DNA of 64,000 nt from Arctopsyche grandis (lineage: Eukaryota; Arthropoda; Insecta; Trichoptera; Hydropsychidae). Position numbers and translations under genes: made by a program. Positions 1 to 11,374 of this stretch are shown one piece after another. Numbering within the stretch: the first letter of the stretch is position 1; each line of letters opens with the position of its first letter. Location: the NCBI RefSeq assembly GCF_051622035.1, contig NC_135364.1:26838501-26902500 (forward strand). The letters run 5' to 3'. The notes under the pieces are model-generated. The model was not told the DNA's origin. It worked only from the letters and a program-made list of their open reading frames with translations, and made no database searches.

Positions 1-600
1 TTTCCACTCGTATATGTACGTTTGTGATATTAATTTTACGTTTTCGAATGTGTAGTTTGCTGGTGGGGAATTTTGTGTATGCAAACTATTGTTTGTTTTA
101 TTTTTATTTTTCAGCTCGCTCGTTCCGAAGTCGTATTTAAAAGCATAAAACATTTAACCGCCAGGCATGCGAAATGTCATCGTCGTGTCAAATGCAGATT
201 GCTTGTTTAAATTATTGTTCGCCACTCCTAGAACAATAAAAAGCCACGCTAGCCAAATGGAATATATGTATATAATAAAAATTTGCTGTTTCAGTATGTT
301 TTTATATTCAAAAAATATATATAATTTATTTTTAAATCTTAACGATGTTCCAAATATAATTTTTATAGATTTACAATACATATGTATATGTACATACATA
401 CATGTAGATATATGTAAGGCTTTCATTTAAAAATATGTATGTATGTGTTTATGAAAAAGGCTCATATCAATTGCAAGATAAAGACTCCTGAATTTAGTAA
501 ATAATTATAAGATTAAGATTTTAGCTCATATTCATAAAATAAATGTTTTCTATACATGTTTTAATAATTAATTTATAATTATTAACCAGTAGAATATATC
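1..600. other. No supported gene
   Basis: AT-rich sequence. A pyrimidine tract ending ttttcag at 113 is acceptor-like, but the following frame has no recognisable similarity. Confidence 0.5.
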
Positions 601-608
601 AATAATTA

Positions 609-959
609 CGATGCGGTGCAAACGATCGAAAAGTGCCAGACAGACTGAACTACAGATTAACGACACGTGTACCTTATGCGTGCGCACTGCTCGCACTTAC
701 ACTAAGCGAAATCTACCCGAAGTCCCAACATACCTACCCTGTATACGTTCTGTGCTTCTGATACTTTAGTTCCGAATTTTTCCTTATTAAATTATTAAAA
801 TCTCGCCAGAAAGATCCAACTCAATTTTAATAATTACCATTTTAATAATTGCATCTGTGCACATGGAAAGGTTACTCGTCATCTGATGTGCAATTTTTCA
901 TTCGTGAAGTCGAGAGGTTCAATCTGTCTGGCGCTTTTCGATCGTTTGCACCAAACCCC
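609..959. mobile_element. hAT-type MITE, subfamily 1 (TIR GGTGCAAACGATCG)
   Basis: The terminal inverted repeats run from ggtgcaaacgatcgaaaag. A perfect 8-bp duplication aataatta lies at 601-608 and 960-967. The interior includes cagatgacgagtaacc-like and gttggatctttctggcgag-like tracts shared by all copies. Confidence 0.88.
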
Positions 960-994
960 AATAATTAGCATGTAATGATTTCAACTGTGTGGTC

Positions 995-1085
995 ACAGTG
1001 TGTATCCCTGGTGTGTGCTGCTAGCAGAATTTGGATATGTGACTCCAAGGCCGATCGTTTCCTCTCAGAGTTTGCCAATTTATGT
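995..1085 (+). mobile_element. SINE body fragment
   Basis: It contains ggatatgtgactccaaggcc and cctctcagagtttgccaatt, matching the SINE body; no head or tail hairpin. Confidence 0.5.
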
Positions 1086-1264
1086 TATATACATATATTC
1101 AAGAATTAAAAAAAAAACGATTTTTTTTTATATTTCACTTAGTCTTATTAATTCAGTTGAATTTTAAATATACATATGTATGTATATGTATATTGCCAAC
1201 TAATTAATCAAATCACTCAATGAATTAATTTATGCGGACGTATAAAAATATCATCGTAAAATGA

Positions 1265-1945
1265 GTCGGATTAGAGGTGTCCCGATAAAATCGCGCGGAA
1301 CAAAATCGCCTGGACAAAATCGTGCAGTGACAAAATTAAGCAAAACAAAATAGCGCGGCAACAAAGTCGCGCAATATATATATAAACATATATAAGCAAG
1401 AAAATAAATACAAAAACATTTAATATAAATATTAACAGGTCTAATGTATAAGAAAAATCCGATAGACCACAATAAAAATAAAATAAGAAAATTTGGGTTC
1501 TTGTCCGATCGTTTTCAAACTTTGCCATTTTGCTTTATATCATTACATATGTACGTACTTACACGGCACACGCCTCTTAGTAATAGATAAGCCGGGATCA
1601 TAATTTTGATTGAAATCCCAATCATTGAAATCATTTTGATTGAAATCCTAATCATAAAATCCCACACATTTTATATATTTATAGTTTATATTGTCGTACA
1701 TCTGTTATTGAAATATTGTTTAAATTGCCTTTTTATTTTATTTTATAATTATTTTTGATATTTTAGTTTAGGTTTTTTTATATACATATATTTATTTTTT
1801 TAATATTTATATTACTTGTTTTTATATTTATTTCCTTGTTTATTTATGCGTTGCGCAATTTTGGTTTACGCGAATTACCCGAGCAGTTTTATGACGGCAC
1901 CGGATTTGAGCTTCCAAGCTCTTCCGAGGAGCACCATATTTTCGG
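1265..1945. repeat. ACAAAATCGCGCGG repeat region
   Basis: Repeated caaaatcgcgcgg, caaaatcgcctgg and caaagtcgcgcaa units lie at 1283-1380. A partner tract is at about 1830-1910. A homologous segment at 16440-16605 has the inverted counterparts (actgcgcggcattgtgacgg, gcttttgtcccgtgcgctt). It is probably another foldback-type element, cut by the jockey insertion at 1950. Confidence 0.4.
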
Positions 1946-2213
1946 GTTTTTTTTGATTTTTAAATGCTTTTTATTATTACGAAATTATGTTCACAATACA
2001 TCTTATATCTATTTTAATAGCTACTGATCTACTGATCATTTTCTATTTTACAATTTTAATTTAATTTGGTTAGTAATTACAGTATTATATTATTCTAATG
2101 TTAATCTAAAGCATAATAGGAAAAAGAGCTCAAAAACCTATTTACAATCCTTATAAATGTTCATAATACATCTAATACATAATATTAATTAAAGACTATC
2201 TAAAGTCGATGAC

Positions 2214-4904
2214 CTAAAGCAGATTGTGTTTAGGTAATCTGTGTTTATACCTGAAGGGTATAGACATTTTGTTGTAATCACCGAGACTCTTCACAAGTGT
2301 GTTAGTATGGTTATTAGTGATTCTTTCATAGAATCTACTGGTTAGTTTGTTAGTAATGTCTGTAACAAACGGAATATTATATATAGCATGCAGTTTTTTC
2401 AGGTTAGTATATATGGGTGTATTATAAATTATTTTAAGGGATTTATTTTGTATTACTTGGAGCTTGGAAAGGTTAGTATTCGAGGCGTTATTCCATACAG
2501 GTGAAGCATAGGTTAATAATGGTAATATGAGCGCGCGATATAATTTTATTTTATTTAGCGTTGATAAAGAACTATGGCGATTAAATATTGGATATATTGA
2601 GGATATACCCCGCATCGCCTTGCATTTCGCTGCCTCAATGTGAGGTGCCCATCTCATTCTTTTATCAAACGTTACTCCTAAATATTTTATTACTGACTGC
2701 CATTTCAGACTTTCTCCAGAGGGGATTTTCAGATCTGAACTTGGCTTATGTTTTCTAACACTAAAGAATATGGCGTCTGTTTTGGTTTGATTAATTTGAA
2801 TTTTCCACTTAGTGAAGTGTTCAGTCATTGTTTTAATTGCAAATTCAAGATTTTTAAGAATAGTGTCTGGTTTTTTGCTACTTGTGAAGCAAGCTGTATC
2901 ATCTGCATATAGGGCTATGTGACAGTTTTTTGGAATAGGTATGTCATTTATATATATGGAGAACAAGAGTGGGCCAAGCAAGCTCCCCTGCGGAACGCCA
3001 GCTGCGATTATTTTTGGAGACGATAATTCATTATTTATGCTAACCACTAGCTTTCTACGAGTTAAGTACGATTTGATGATGAGAATTAGGTAGTTTGGTA
3101 TTTTGTTAATAAGGAGCTTATGAATGAGTCCATCGTGCCAAACCGTGTCGAAGGCCTTTTCTATGTCGAGACATACCATTCCGGTACTTCTCTTCATATT
3201 AAAGTTCTTCGTCACGTGTTCAGTTAGTCTTGTTAGTTGTTGGGTCGTGGAATGTCCAGTGCGAAATCCAAATTGTTCATTTATTAATTTCTTATTTACG
3301 ACTTTAAGTAAACGTGTGTAGATTATTTTTTCCAGAATTTTTGAAAGCGTGCAAAGTAAGCTAATGGGTCGATAATTGGCCGGGTTTTTTGAGCTTTTAT
3401 CGGGCTTAAGTATGGGAATTACGTTGGCTGTTTTCCAGTATTCTGGGAAATACCCGGTGATTAAACATGCGTTGAATATTTTAGATAGTGAGACTAAAGC
3501 TTTAAATGGAAGTTGTTTGATTATGATGTTATCTATTGAATCTCGCCCAGGTGCCTTTTTATTTTTTAAATTACGTATTATATTTTGGATTTCACACGGA
3601 TGCACCAATTTTATATTTTTAGTACTGTTAGTGGGAGTTTTTGTGATGATTTTAATGGACCGGTTGACTTTATTATGCGTTGGTATGTGATTGTAATGTT
3701 GTGTGAGTGTGTGATGTTTTTGGAAGGATTTTGATAATAGTTCTGCTTTGTCGCAATCACGCGTCACTGAGATTCCTGCATCATCTAATGGAGGAATCGA
3801 GTTTTTTGTCCTGCGAATCGCTTTAGCTAATTTCCATAGAGAGCCATCAACTGAGCTCAATTTTTCTAATTTTTTAGACCAAGCTTCATTTTTGATTTCT
3901 TTGATTCTAATTTTAATTTGATATGTGAGCTTATTAATTAATGTTTTCAATGCTGGATTTTTTGATGTTTGCCAAATTTTACGGAGTTTATTTTTACTTT
4001 TAATTAGATTTGCAACAAAGTCAGTTATCTCTAATTTGTGTTCAATGTATTGTGTCTTAGGTATGTGAAGGTGTTTGGATCGAGTTATTGATTCCGTTAG
4101 GTGTATTATGGAGCTGTCGATTTCGGTTTTGTTTGTGAGTGTGGTTGAAGTTAGAATGGTTTGGTCATTTATGTATGACTTGAACTCTCGCCAGTTAGCT
4201 CTCCCGTAATCCCAACTATGCTTGATGATTTCCTCGGGTTTCCCGTCGATTGAGAAGATTATCGGGAGATGATCAGACGACAGGGTTTGAAGGGCATTTG
4301 GTGTCGATATTTTTGGGCAGTTCTTGACGAGGACAAGATCTAGTGTGGATGGTTGTGAGTTATTTGTGGGATAGTGTGTGTATGTATCCGGATGAAGTAA
4401 GATTGTATCTGTTAGTTGAATGTATTTATAAAGAGTTGTGCCTTGTAGGTCAGTGTTTACGCAACTCCATAACGGATGTTTGGCATTAAAGTCACCAGCT
4501 ACCACTACCGAACTACCAATGTTAAATATTTTGTTAAGATCGGATGCCAATAATCGTTTTTGGGGAGGATTGTAAGCGGATGCTACTATGTGATGGGTGT
4601 TGTTAATTGTTAGTTCGATGGCGGTTAGTTCTAAATTTTTTAGTGGCGGGGTTATTACGCGACAATGTTTAATTGACGATTTTATAAAAATGGCAACTCC
4701 CCCTCCATGCTGTTCTCGGTCTTCGCGATAGCAGTTAAAGTTAGGTAGGTTAATACGGATATGAGGTTTTAAGAAGGTCTCGGAGATTAAAACTATGTCA
4801 ACACAGTACTCACCGATCGCCGACTCTAGTTCGTCAATCTTATTCTTAAGTCCACGAGCATTCCAAGCTAGAATGTTCAGGCGCCTCCCGTTAATCAAAG
4901 ACAT
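2214..4904 (-). CDS. Jockey ORF2: AP endonuclease and reverse transcriptase
   Basis: The ATG at 4904 (MSLINGRRLNILAWNARGLK) gives 896 residues. The N-terminal third is an AP-like endonuclease: LNILAWNARGL, VDIVLISETFL, GGGVAIFIKS, VVAGDFNAKHPLW, LDLVLVKN, LSSDHLPIIF. The middle is the reverse transcriptase: NYRPISLLCTLSKILEKIIY, FGFRTGHSTTQQLTRL, MVCLDIEKAFDTVWHDGL, GVPQGSLLGPLLFSIYINDI and the catalytic ALYADDTACF. The C-terminus (ILPLLTYASPVWNNAS) is typical of the clade. No inactivating change is visible. Confidence 0.93.
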   Translation of the reverse strand: MSLINGRRLNILAWNARGLKNKIDELESAIGEYCVDIVLISETFLKPHIRINLPNFNCYREDREQHGGGVAIFIKSSIKHCRVITPPLKNLELTAIELTINNTHHIVASAYNPPQKRLLASDLNKIFNIGSSVVVAGDFNAKHPLWSCVNTDLQGTTLYKYIQLTDTILLHPDTYTHYPTNNSQPSTLDLVLVKNCPKISTPNALQTLSSDHLPIIFSIDGKPEEIIKHSWDYGRANWREFKSYINDQTILTSTTLTNKTEIDSSIIHLTESITRSKHLHIPKTQYIEHKLEITDFVANLIKSKNKLRKIWQTSKNPALKTLINKLTYQIKIRIKEIKNEAWSKKLEKLSSVDGSLWKLAKAIRRTKNSIPPLDDAGISVTRDCDKAELLSKSFQKHHTLTQHYNHIPTHNKVNRSIKIITKTPTNSTKNIKLVHPCEIQNIIRNLKNKKAPGRDSIDNIIIKQLPFKALVSLSKIFNACLITGYFPEYWKTANVIPILKPDKSSKNPANYRPISLLCTLSKILEKIIYTRLLKVVNKKLINEQFGFRTGHSTTQQLTRLTEHVTKNFNMKRSTGMVCLDIEKAFDTVWHDGLIHKLLINKIPNYLILIIKSYLTRRKLVVSINNELSSPKIIAAGVPQGSLLGPLLFSIYINDIPIPKNCHIALYADDTACFTSSKKPDTILKNLEFAIKTMTEHFTKWKIQINQTKTDAIFFSVRKHKPSSDLKIPSGESLKWQSVIKYLGVTFDKRMRWAPHIEAAKCKAMRGISSIYPIFNRHSSLSTLNKIKLYRALILPLLTYASPVWNNASNTNLSKLQVIQNKSLKIIYNTPIYTNLKKLHAIYNIPFVTDITNKLTSRFYERITNNHTNTLVKSLGDYNKMSIPFRYKHRLPKHNLL

Positions 4905-6099
4905 CGAGATATTCGACAAGCATGAGTGCCAGCTCTAGTTTGTCGGTGCAACCGCTGGCCTTGGCACGAATCTCCTGGAGGATCTTCAACATCTTCGTCA
5001 TAGACGCCATGGAAGTTAGGTCTGTTGTTGGTTGAATGTTGGGATTGGTTGGTTGGTGGGGTTTTTTAGGGATATTTGGGATATTTGGTGAAGGAGTTTT
5101 AATGGTCGGTAGCTTTGGGAAGTTATGATCGTTAACGACCGGGATATTTTGTGGCTGCGCCACTGGGAGTTTCCAAGGGTTGGCTTTGACAATTGATGCT
5201 CGATTCTTCCTCGATTCCAGCATTTTCAGATAGCTCTGTCTTTTTGGACAGTCTTTGAAGTTAGCGGGGTGAGATCCTGAACAGCCTGAGCAGACAGCAG
5301 GGGTAACTATTCCTTTATTGCATTGTGCGGTGAGGTGAGTGCCGGCACATTTGACGCACTTGGCCTGCCGATTGCAGTTTTTCGCAGCGTGTCCATATTC
5401 TTGGCATCTGAAACATTGAGTAATATTTTGTGATTTACTAGTATATTTAACGACACTGACCTTTGTGTAACAGATGTACCGGATTTCTTTAATCTTCTTT
5501 GCCGATACCGATGGCTCGAAGAACACCAAGTATAGCTCGGTGGCGTTGCTCCTAGGCTCCTTCGTCTTCATCTGTATGACTTTGGTTACAGGGAATCCCT
5601 GTCTGATGATGTCATCTTTAATATCAGCTTCCGGCAATTTCGGCAAGCCACGTACGACACTTTTTATTTCCTTTTCCTCCTTCCTGGAAAAGGTATGGAA
5701 TTGTCGGTCTGGTGTCAATCCATTCCGAAGTTTTTTAAAGTCTTCAAGACTTTTACATTGTATCTTGACATTATTTTGACCAATGTAAGTCATTGTGAAG
5801 TCTTTTATAAACTTCTTGATCGACTCGATCATGCTGCCGTGAGTGCCAGTAGCTGTCATGATGATGGGCGGGATTCTTCCACCGCTTCTGGGGACATCGG
5901 AAACTTCCAAGAGCCCTTCAAATTTGTTTTTCTCCTGAATTTTAAATTCAGGAGCAACATCTTTCACGTTCTTTGCCGTATGTTTTGGAAACTGCCACTC
6001 GGTCTCCATCTGAGCGGTCTGAGAGCAGCCTGGTTGAGGAGCTTCGGTTGTAGTTATCAGTGTCTTCTTAATTCGCTTTTTCAGGTTGGATCCTCGCAT
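4891..6099 (-). CDS. Jockey ORF1: Gag-like protein with zinc knuckles
   Basis: About 402 residues from the ATG at 6099 (MRGSNLKKRIKKT). The frame is open further up, but the next ATG (6267) lies in the duplicated target DNA, so 6099 is the better start. There are three CCHC-type knuckles in a row: CFRCQEYGHAAKNC, CVKCAGTHLTAQC and CSGCSGSHPANFKDC, preceded by a basic region and the jockey-type Gag fold (DIIRQGFPVTKVIQMKT). It packages the element RNA (known for the family). The end (EYLDVFD, TAA) overlaps the ORF2 start by 14 nt. Confidence 0.85.
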   Translation of the reverse strand: MRGSNLKKRIKKTLITTTEAPQPGCSQTAQMETEWQFPKHTAKNVKDVAPEFKIQEKNKFEGLLEVSDVPRSGGRIPPIIMTATGTHGSMIESIKKFIKDFTMTYIGQNNVKIQCKSLEDFKKLRNGLTPDRQFHTFSRKEEKEIKSVVRGLPKLPEADIKDDIIRQGFPVTKVIQMKTKEPRSNATELYLVFFEPSVSAKKIKEIRYICYTKVSVVKYTSKSQNITQCFRCQEYGHAAKNCNRQAKCVKCAGTHLTAQCNKGIVTPAVCSGCSGSHPANFKDCPKRQSYLKMLESRKNRASIVKANPWKLPVAQPQNIPVVNDHNFPKLPTIKTPSPNIPNIPKKPHQPTNPNIQPTTDLTSMASMTKMLKILQEIRAKASGCTDKLELALMLVEYLDVFD

Positions 6100-6279
6100 G
6101 GTGCCAACATGTGTTCGTTTGGTGTTCGTTTTGTGGGGGGTGTTTGTTTTGTATGTTAAAAGGTGTGGGTTTTTTGACGGTATGGCGTATCGCTGTATTA
6201 TGAGTCCTCGCACAGAGAGTACGTCTTCGGCACGTCCGTTCTCACGAAGCGTCGAGTGACGAGTCATATTTTCGGGTTT

Positions 6280-7479
6280 CAAAATGTTGAAACGTATTAA
6301 AAATACTTTCAGTATATATTAATTACAGTTTAATATATTTTAAGTCCAATTCCGGGCAATTATAAATACAATATACCTACCGCGCATATATTAAGTGAAT
6401 TGCCTGATTGATATGTTAATTGTAACGAAACGCTCGAACGAATCGCAATCCGCTTTACACGATATCTCAATTTAAATTTCCATTTCAGACACACGGTATT
6501 GAAATATTTCATCAAATGCTTCTTAAAACGCTATATTGTTCGGTGGAAAAAACTCTGTGACAAATTTACCCCATCGGAACAAAGCCAGCAGTAAACTGCT
6601 GCGTTTTATGTTTTATCGGTTTTTTTTTTCAACCTCCCTCCTCTCATTCCCTTTGTTCTCTCTATTTTAATTCGCATTATTTTCGCTTGTTTCTACCCTT
6701 CTTTTTCAAACGTCAGCTTCGTACAAAAATCAAGTTATTAAAATACAATCTCATCCGACCGCAAACAAACCTACACACAAGTGCGATATACACATGTACT
6801 GAAACAACTAGACGATTATTATTTTGAAAATAAACACTCTGATTGAAAAATTTATATTATTTAGCTAAATAAAACAAAACTATGGAAGATAGCAATATTA
6901 CACAGTATTTTTTTAGATAATGTCACTAATTCACAATTCACAATACTTATTTGTAATGTAATATAAATCAGTTCAATTACGTCACAAAATACACGCGGAA
7001 AATCCAATCAAACACTGACCGCACCTCAGAGAAATGTTATAATTATAGAAGTGCCTTTACGAATAAATAAACTGTGTCAATAATACGCGGTACGTCTCCA
7101 TAACTACGCTACAACGCACGGAATATAATCAGGGTCATCACATATTCATTACAGAAATTAAAGTTGAGTATATATATTACAATTTGAGTATATGGTGGTA
7201 TTGGGCGTTGGTTGCCAATTCGTTTAATTTCTCAGTGGGCGGATTATTTTTATCCCCTTTTTTGTATTTGCCTGTTTTTGGGAACTCTTAAATTAACGTG
7301 TAATGTAGTTTCAACAAAAATATGTATAATTTAAAATGAACGATGTTCATATTAATTAAACTTAAATAGATTTAATTATCTTGACCGATTGATTCATTTC
7401 TTCTCCTTTTCTATTTTTCCAATATTTCCAATATTTTTATACTTTAGTGTAGTTATGTAATGTGCTATTTAATTATATT
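6280..7479. other. No supported feature
   Basis: Unique-looking AT-rich sequence downstream of the jockey duplication. No coding similarity or repeat pairing that I can see. Confidence 0.5.
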
Positions 7480-7834
7480 ATAGCTTTCATTCTTTTCCTT
7501 TTCATTTGTTTATTTTGTATTTACCTTTTTCATTTGTTTTATATTTGTAAATTTCAATTTCTTCTTATATTCTATTTTATAACCTTTTCCAAATATTTTA
7601 ATACTATAGTTTAATTATGCAATGTTCTACATATTTTGTCATGCCTTTATTCTTTACTTTTTAATTTGTTTTCCTTATATTTATCTTTTTCATTTTTGTA
7701 AAAATCTATTATTGGACTCGGATGTTACATATATTATTTATTCACTATTTGTTTTTTTATACATATCTATGTACATCCTGTCTGTTGATTTTTCAATAAA
7801 TAAAATAAAAATAAAAATAAAATAAAATAAAATA
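7480..7834 (+). mobile_element. LINE-C/retroposon 3' fragment, left copy
   Basis: About 320 bp ending tgtctgttgatttttcaata with a (taaaa)n tail. It is highly similar to the inverted copy at 9075-9405. No protein is recognised. It has short pairing segments ggatgttac and gtacatcc near the end. Confidence 0.6.
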
Positions 7835-8667
7835 ATTGGTTATTTATAAGTATTCGGCGCCACCAAGAGAAATGTTTTTACATTTATTTAAAAATAATTT
7901 TTACATTTCTCTGATGCCACCCCTGAAATTTTATGAAGAATCCTATCAAACTGAAACGTAGTATCGGTTACTGAATTTTTTATGGGTACGACGTTAAATT
8001 TTTCCAAATTTTTAAGTTGACCGGAAATGATACCTCCTCTTATAGGTGTCCTCTTTTTTTAAGTTTTTGAATTCAATTATCTTCCAAACCGCTAAACAAA
8101 TCCATTATTAATAAAAAAAAACCGCTAAACAAACTAAAAGTTTATTACATGTAAAATATATAGGTATTATAAATATTTACCCTAATATTTTTACCTCAAC
8201 CGGAAGTAGTACTTTTACTCTAGAAAATCGAGCTTTTTTATTTTTTTCTCAGAAACCTTTAGGTTTATTGAACTAAAATTGATAGCTATGCGCTTAAGCA
8301 TAATACCAAGTTATATATAAAATTTAGTAAGCATCCGTCAGCCGGAAGTAGCAGTTTATTCTTTTTCGATTTTTCTTCCACTATTTTTTTCCACGCCTTA
8401 AACATGTGTGCTCGTCACGAAAAAAAATCAAGTATAATTCTTGTATCAATGTAATGAAAATAATAAAAACCATTAAATTTTATAAACCGGAAGTGAGATG
8501 TTTTCCTCTTAGAAAGGACAAAAATGTTGTGGCCACATCTGTCCACACCCCACAACATATCAAGCTGAATATTTGCATTCTTTATGTACTCACTTAGAGC
8601 TGATAACGTTTTGGTCAGAATTCGTAAACCGAAAGTAGATTTTTTTCATTATTTCATTTTCATTATT

Positions 8668-9061
8668 GGATGCGGTGCATCCGCTCTAAAATCGCCAGAC
8701 AAATTGAACGACAGATTAACGGACGGCTGCTTTAAATGCAATTCTCATCTTCTCGAATGATAGATTGCACACCAGATGACGGGTAACCTTTCGATGTGCA
8801 CAGATGCAATTATTAAAATGGTAATTAGTAAAATTGAGTTGGATCTTTCAGGCGAGTTTAATAAGGCAAGATTCGATAAGTTCCGAATCTTGCCTTATTA
8901 AACTCGCCAGAAAGATCCAACTCAATTTTAATAATTGCATCTGTGCACATCGAAAGGTTACTCGTCATCTGATGTGCAATCAATCATTCGAGTAAACGAG
9001 AATTGCGTTTAAAGCTGCCGGTCTGTTAATCTGGCGATTTCAGAGCGGATGCACCAAACCC
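8668..9061. mobile_element. hAT-type MITE, subfamily 2, palindromic (TIR GGTGCATCCGCTCT)
   Basis: A perfect 8-bp duplication tcattatt lies at 8660-8667 and 9062-9069. The 394-bp element is an almost complete inverted repeat centred near 8878 and would fold into one long hairpin. Confidence 0.9.
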
Positions 9062-9074
9062 TCATTATTATATT

Positions 9075-9405
9075 TTTTATTTTATTTATTGAAAAATCAA
9101 CAGACAGGATGTACAAAGATATATATAAAAAAAAGCAAATAGTAAATAAATAATATATGTAACATCCGAGTCCAATAAAAGATTTTACAAAAATGAAAAA
9201 GATAAATATAAGGAAAACAAATTAAAAAGTAAAGAATAAAGGCATGACAAAATATGTAGAACATTGCATAATTAAACTATAGTATTAAAATATTGGGAAA
9301 AGGTTATAAAATAGAATATAAGAAGAAATTGAAATTTACAAATATAAAACAAATGAAAAAGGTAAATACAAAATAAACAAATGAAAAGGAAAAGAATGAT
9401 ATATT
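9075..9405 (-). mobile_element. LINE-C/retroposon 3' fragment, right (inverted) copy
   Basis: It is the reverse complement of 7480-7834. The A-rich tail abuts the target-site duplication of the hAT MITE at 8668-9061. Together the pair forms an inverted repeat enclosing the decayed tandem array. Confidence 0.6.
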
Positions 9406-10009
9406 AACAATATTTCATTATTTTATTTTAATCTTTTAAATTATTTTTATTTTCTTGATTTTTAATGTGTATAATACCGATAGTGATTTTTAGGTAATAA
9501 AAAAATTTGAACAAAATCCGACAACCGGAAGTACATACATATAATTTTTGTCTTATGCAAGTTTCCATACATTTGCGCTCAATTTGTATCGAATTTTTAT
9601 TTTCTTATTTATAGAAGTTGTTTTATTTACGTTTATAGAAATTGTTTGTTAGTAAGATTTCGTAATCGAGTGTATTATAGTTATGCGCTCGCGTAACGTA
9701 ATCATATTTTTACGTGGGTGGGTCCTTTCAATTTTAAATAGCGCGGACATTTTCCTTGGCTCAAATTTACGGGATATGTTCGATTGTTTCGCAGGACCCC
9801 CGATAGTACCTTTATAATACGTACAACATTCACGTTAATAAATCTTTGAAATACTCGTAAATTCATAAGCGGCGCCATGTTCCACCGAATGTGTGGGAAC
9901 CGCTCGCGGTGATAATGCTCGTCCTGTGAACTAGTGGCTCTCAACATTGCACACACGTACTTAATTAGTAATTTAATATCGATCAATAGATAACTTAGCA
10001 GATATTTTA

Positions 10010-10090
10010 TTTTATTTTACATAGATATATACCAGGAACACCTAACAGGTAGACCCCAATGCGCCTTCCTAGACAATTAATTATAAATAT
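10010..10090 (-). mobile_element. SINE 3' tail fragment
   Basis: ataccaggaacacctaacag and ccaatgcgccttcctagaca form a degenerate SINE hairpin on the minus strand. Confidence 0.5.
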
Positions 10091-10319
10091 TCCAACATTT
10101 TTATTACATAAATCGCTGTATTTCGAGAGGCTGATGAATACGAAATTAACGGCGCACCGACATCTCAGCGCAAACCAACTTAGCGCCGACCTTTCGGCTC
10201 TAAGTTGACAATTCAGCGCATGGACTATTCAGCGCAACGACAATTCAGCGCAAAATCAATTTTTTCGATTAGTTTTAAATGCGTTTTCGAAATGATAATT
10301 TCATAAATTTGGAGTGCGA

Positions 10320-11345
10320 CTTCGCTTTATTGTCACGGATATTCTATCGGATCAGTATTGTTGAAGCGTGTGGAATTAATGGTTTACTTGGGTATCACTT
10401 TTGATCCTCAATTCACCTTTCACAACCAGATCAAGACAGTCGCTGACGTTTCCTTTCGTCGACTTGGATTTGTCTTGAGATATGCTAGATTATTCTCCAA
10501 CCCCTTGTCTTCTCGCTTGCTTTTCAACTCGCTTGTTAGAAGTAAGCTAGAGTATAATGCGATTGTGTGGAATCCGCATGAAGCAAACTACTCTCTTATT
10601 ATCGAAAAAGTGCAAAAAGCATTTCTTCGTTTTCTTTATAAGAAAGAGTATGGGTACTACCCATATCTCTATCCTACTCCTTTCCTTTTGTGCATGCTTG
10701 GGTATAATTCCCTTGAACTTCGGAGAAACTTCTCGTTAATTCGTTTCGTTCTCCAGCTATTGCGTGGTAATACGTCATGCCCGTTGTTGCTGGAACAGTT
10801 GGGACTTTATGTCCCTAATAATTATGTGCGTGGTAGACATCATCATTTGATGGTTGTACCTCCTGCTCGCACAGTTCTTTTTCGAATGGCTCCTATACCA
10901 AGAGCTATTCGACTTCTCAATGAAATCGTTGCTTGATGTGATATTTTCCACCTTGGGGAGCGTAGATTATCGGATGTTATTTTAACATATTTATCTGGTA
11001 ACCTTCGCTCATCATTTCTTTCTTAATTTGAATGTGATGAATGAGTGGAATCTTAATCTTAATCTACTCTGTTCCATTTGGGCCTCGCTGTGATTTTATT
11101 TTTTATTCATATTTTGTTGATTTATTTTACTTTTTCTTTCTCCTTTGTACATTTTATGTACTATTTTATTTGTATTATTATTTTCCTTTTGTTACTTTTT
11201 ATTATTTTTTTATTCTGCTTTCTAATTTTTCTGTTTTTTAGGCCATTAGGCCATAGGCCATTTTCTGTAGGCCATTGTGGCGCATTAGGTTCTTCCTGTA
11301 ATACCACAATGGTCCAAAAGTATTAATTAATAAATAAATAAATAA
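10320..11345 (+). mobile_element. LINE-A: second 5'-truncated copy
   Basis: It is nearly identical to 62737-63820, with ORF 10358-10936. The duplication agtgcga lies at 10313-10319 and 11346-11352. It is inserted in the left arm of a foldback element, and the uninterrupted right arm (about 11865) confirms the junction. The 3' hairpin is at about 11269-11315. Confidence 0.85.
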
Positions 11346-11374
11346 AGTGCGAATAAATTTATTTGATACTCTTT

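Larger units (their letters stand above)
1950..6264 (-). mobile_element. Full-length jockey-type non-LTR retrotransposon with intact ORFs
   Basis: A 4.3-kb minus-strand element flanked by a perfect 15-bp target-site duplication catattttcgggttt at 1935-1949 and 6265-6279. It encodes a Gag-like ORF1 and an endonuclease/reverse transcriptase ORF2 with no internal stops. The 3' end reads aataataaaaagcatttaaa followed by a short A-rich tail. Two further insertions of the same family lie at 45211-46255 and 55067-56035. Intact ORFs plus a perfect duplication suggest a recent, possibly active copy. Confidence 0.93.
8021..9535. repeat. Decayed ~145-bp tandem repeat marked by CCGGAAGTA
   Basis: The core CCGGAAGTA or a one- or two-base variant recurs at 8021, 8200, 8342, 8487, 8629 and 9525. 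Spacings are 179, 142, 145 and 142 bp. The last spacing falls to about 160 bp once the MITE (8668-9069) and the retroposon (9075-9405) are removed. Each core is preceded by an A/T-rich aaaattt...tc-rich tract. This is an old tandem array later invaded by two elements. Confidence 0.55.

Noticed and set aside
154-430. Overlapping sense and antisense ORFs of about 90 residues
   Set aside because: AT-rich, no recognisable motif, and no splice support.
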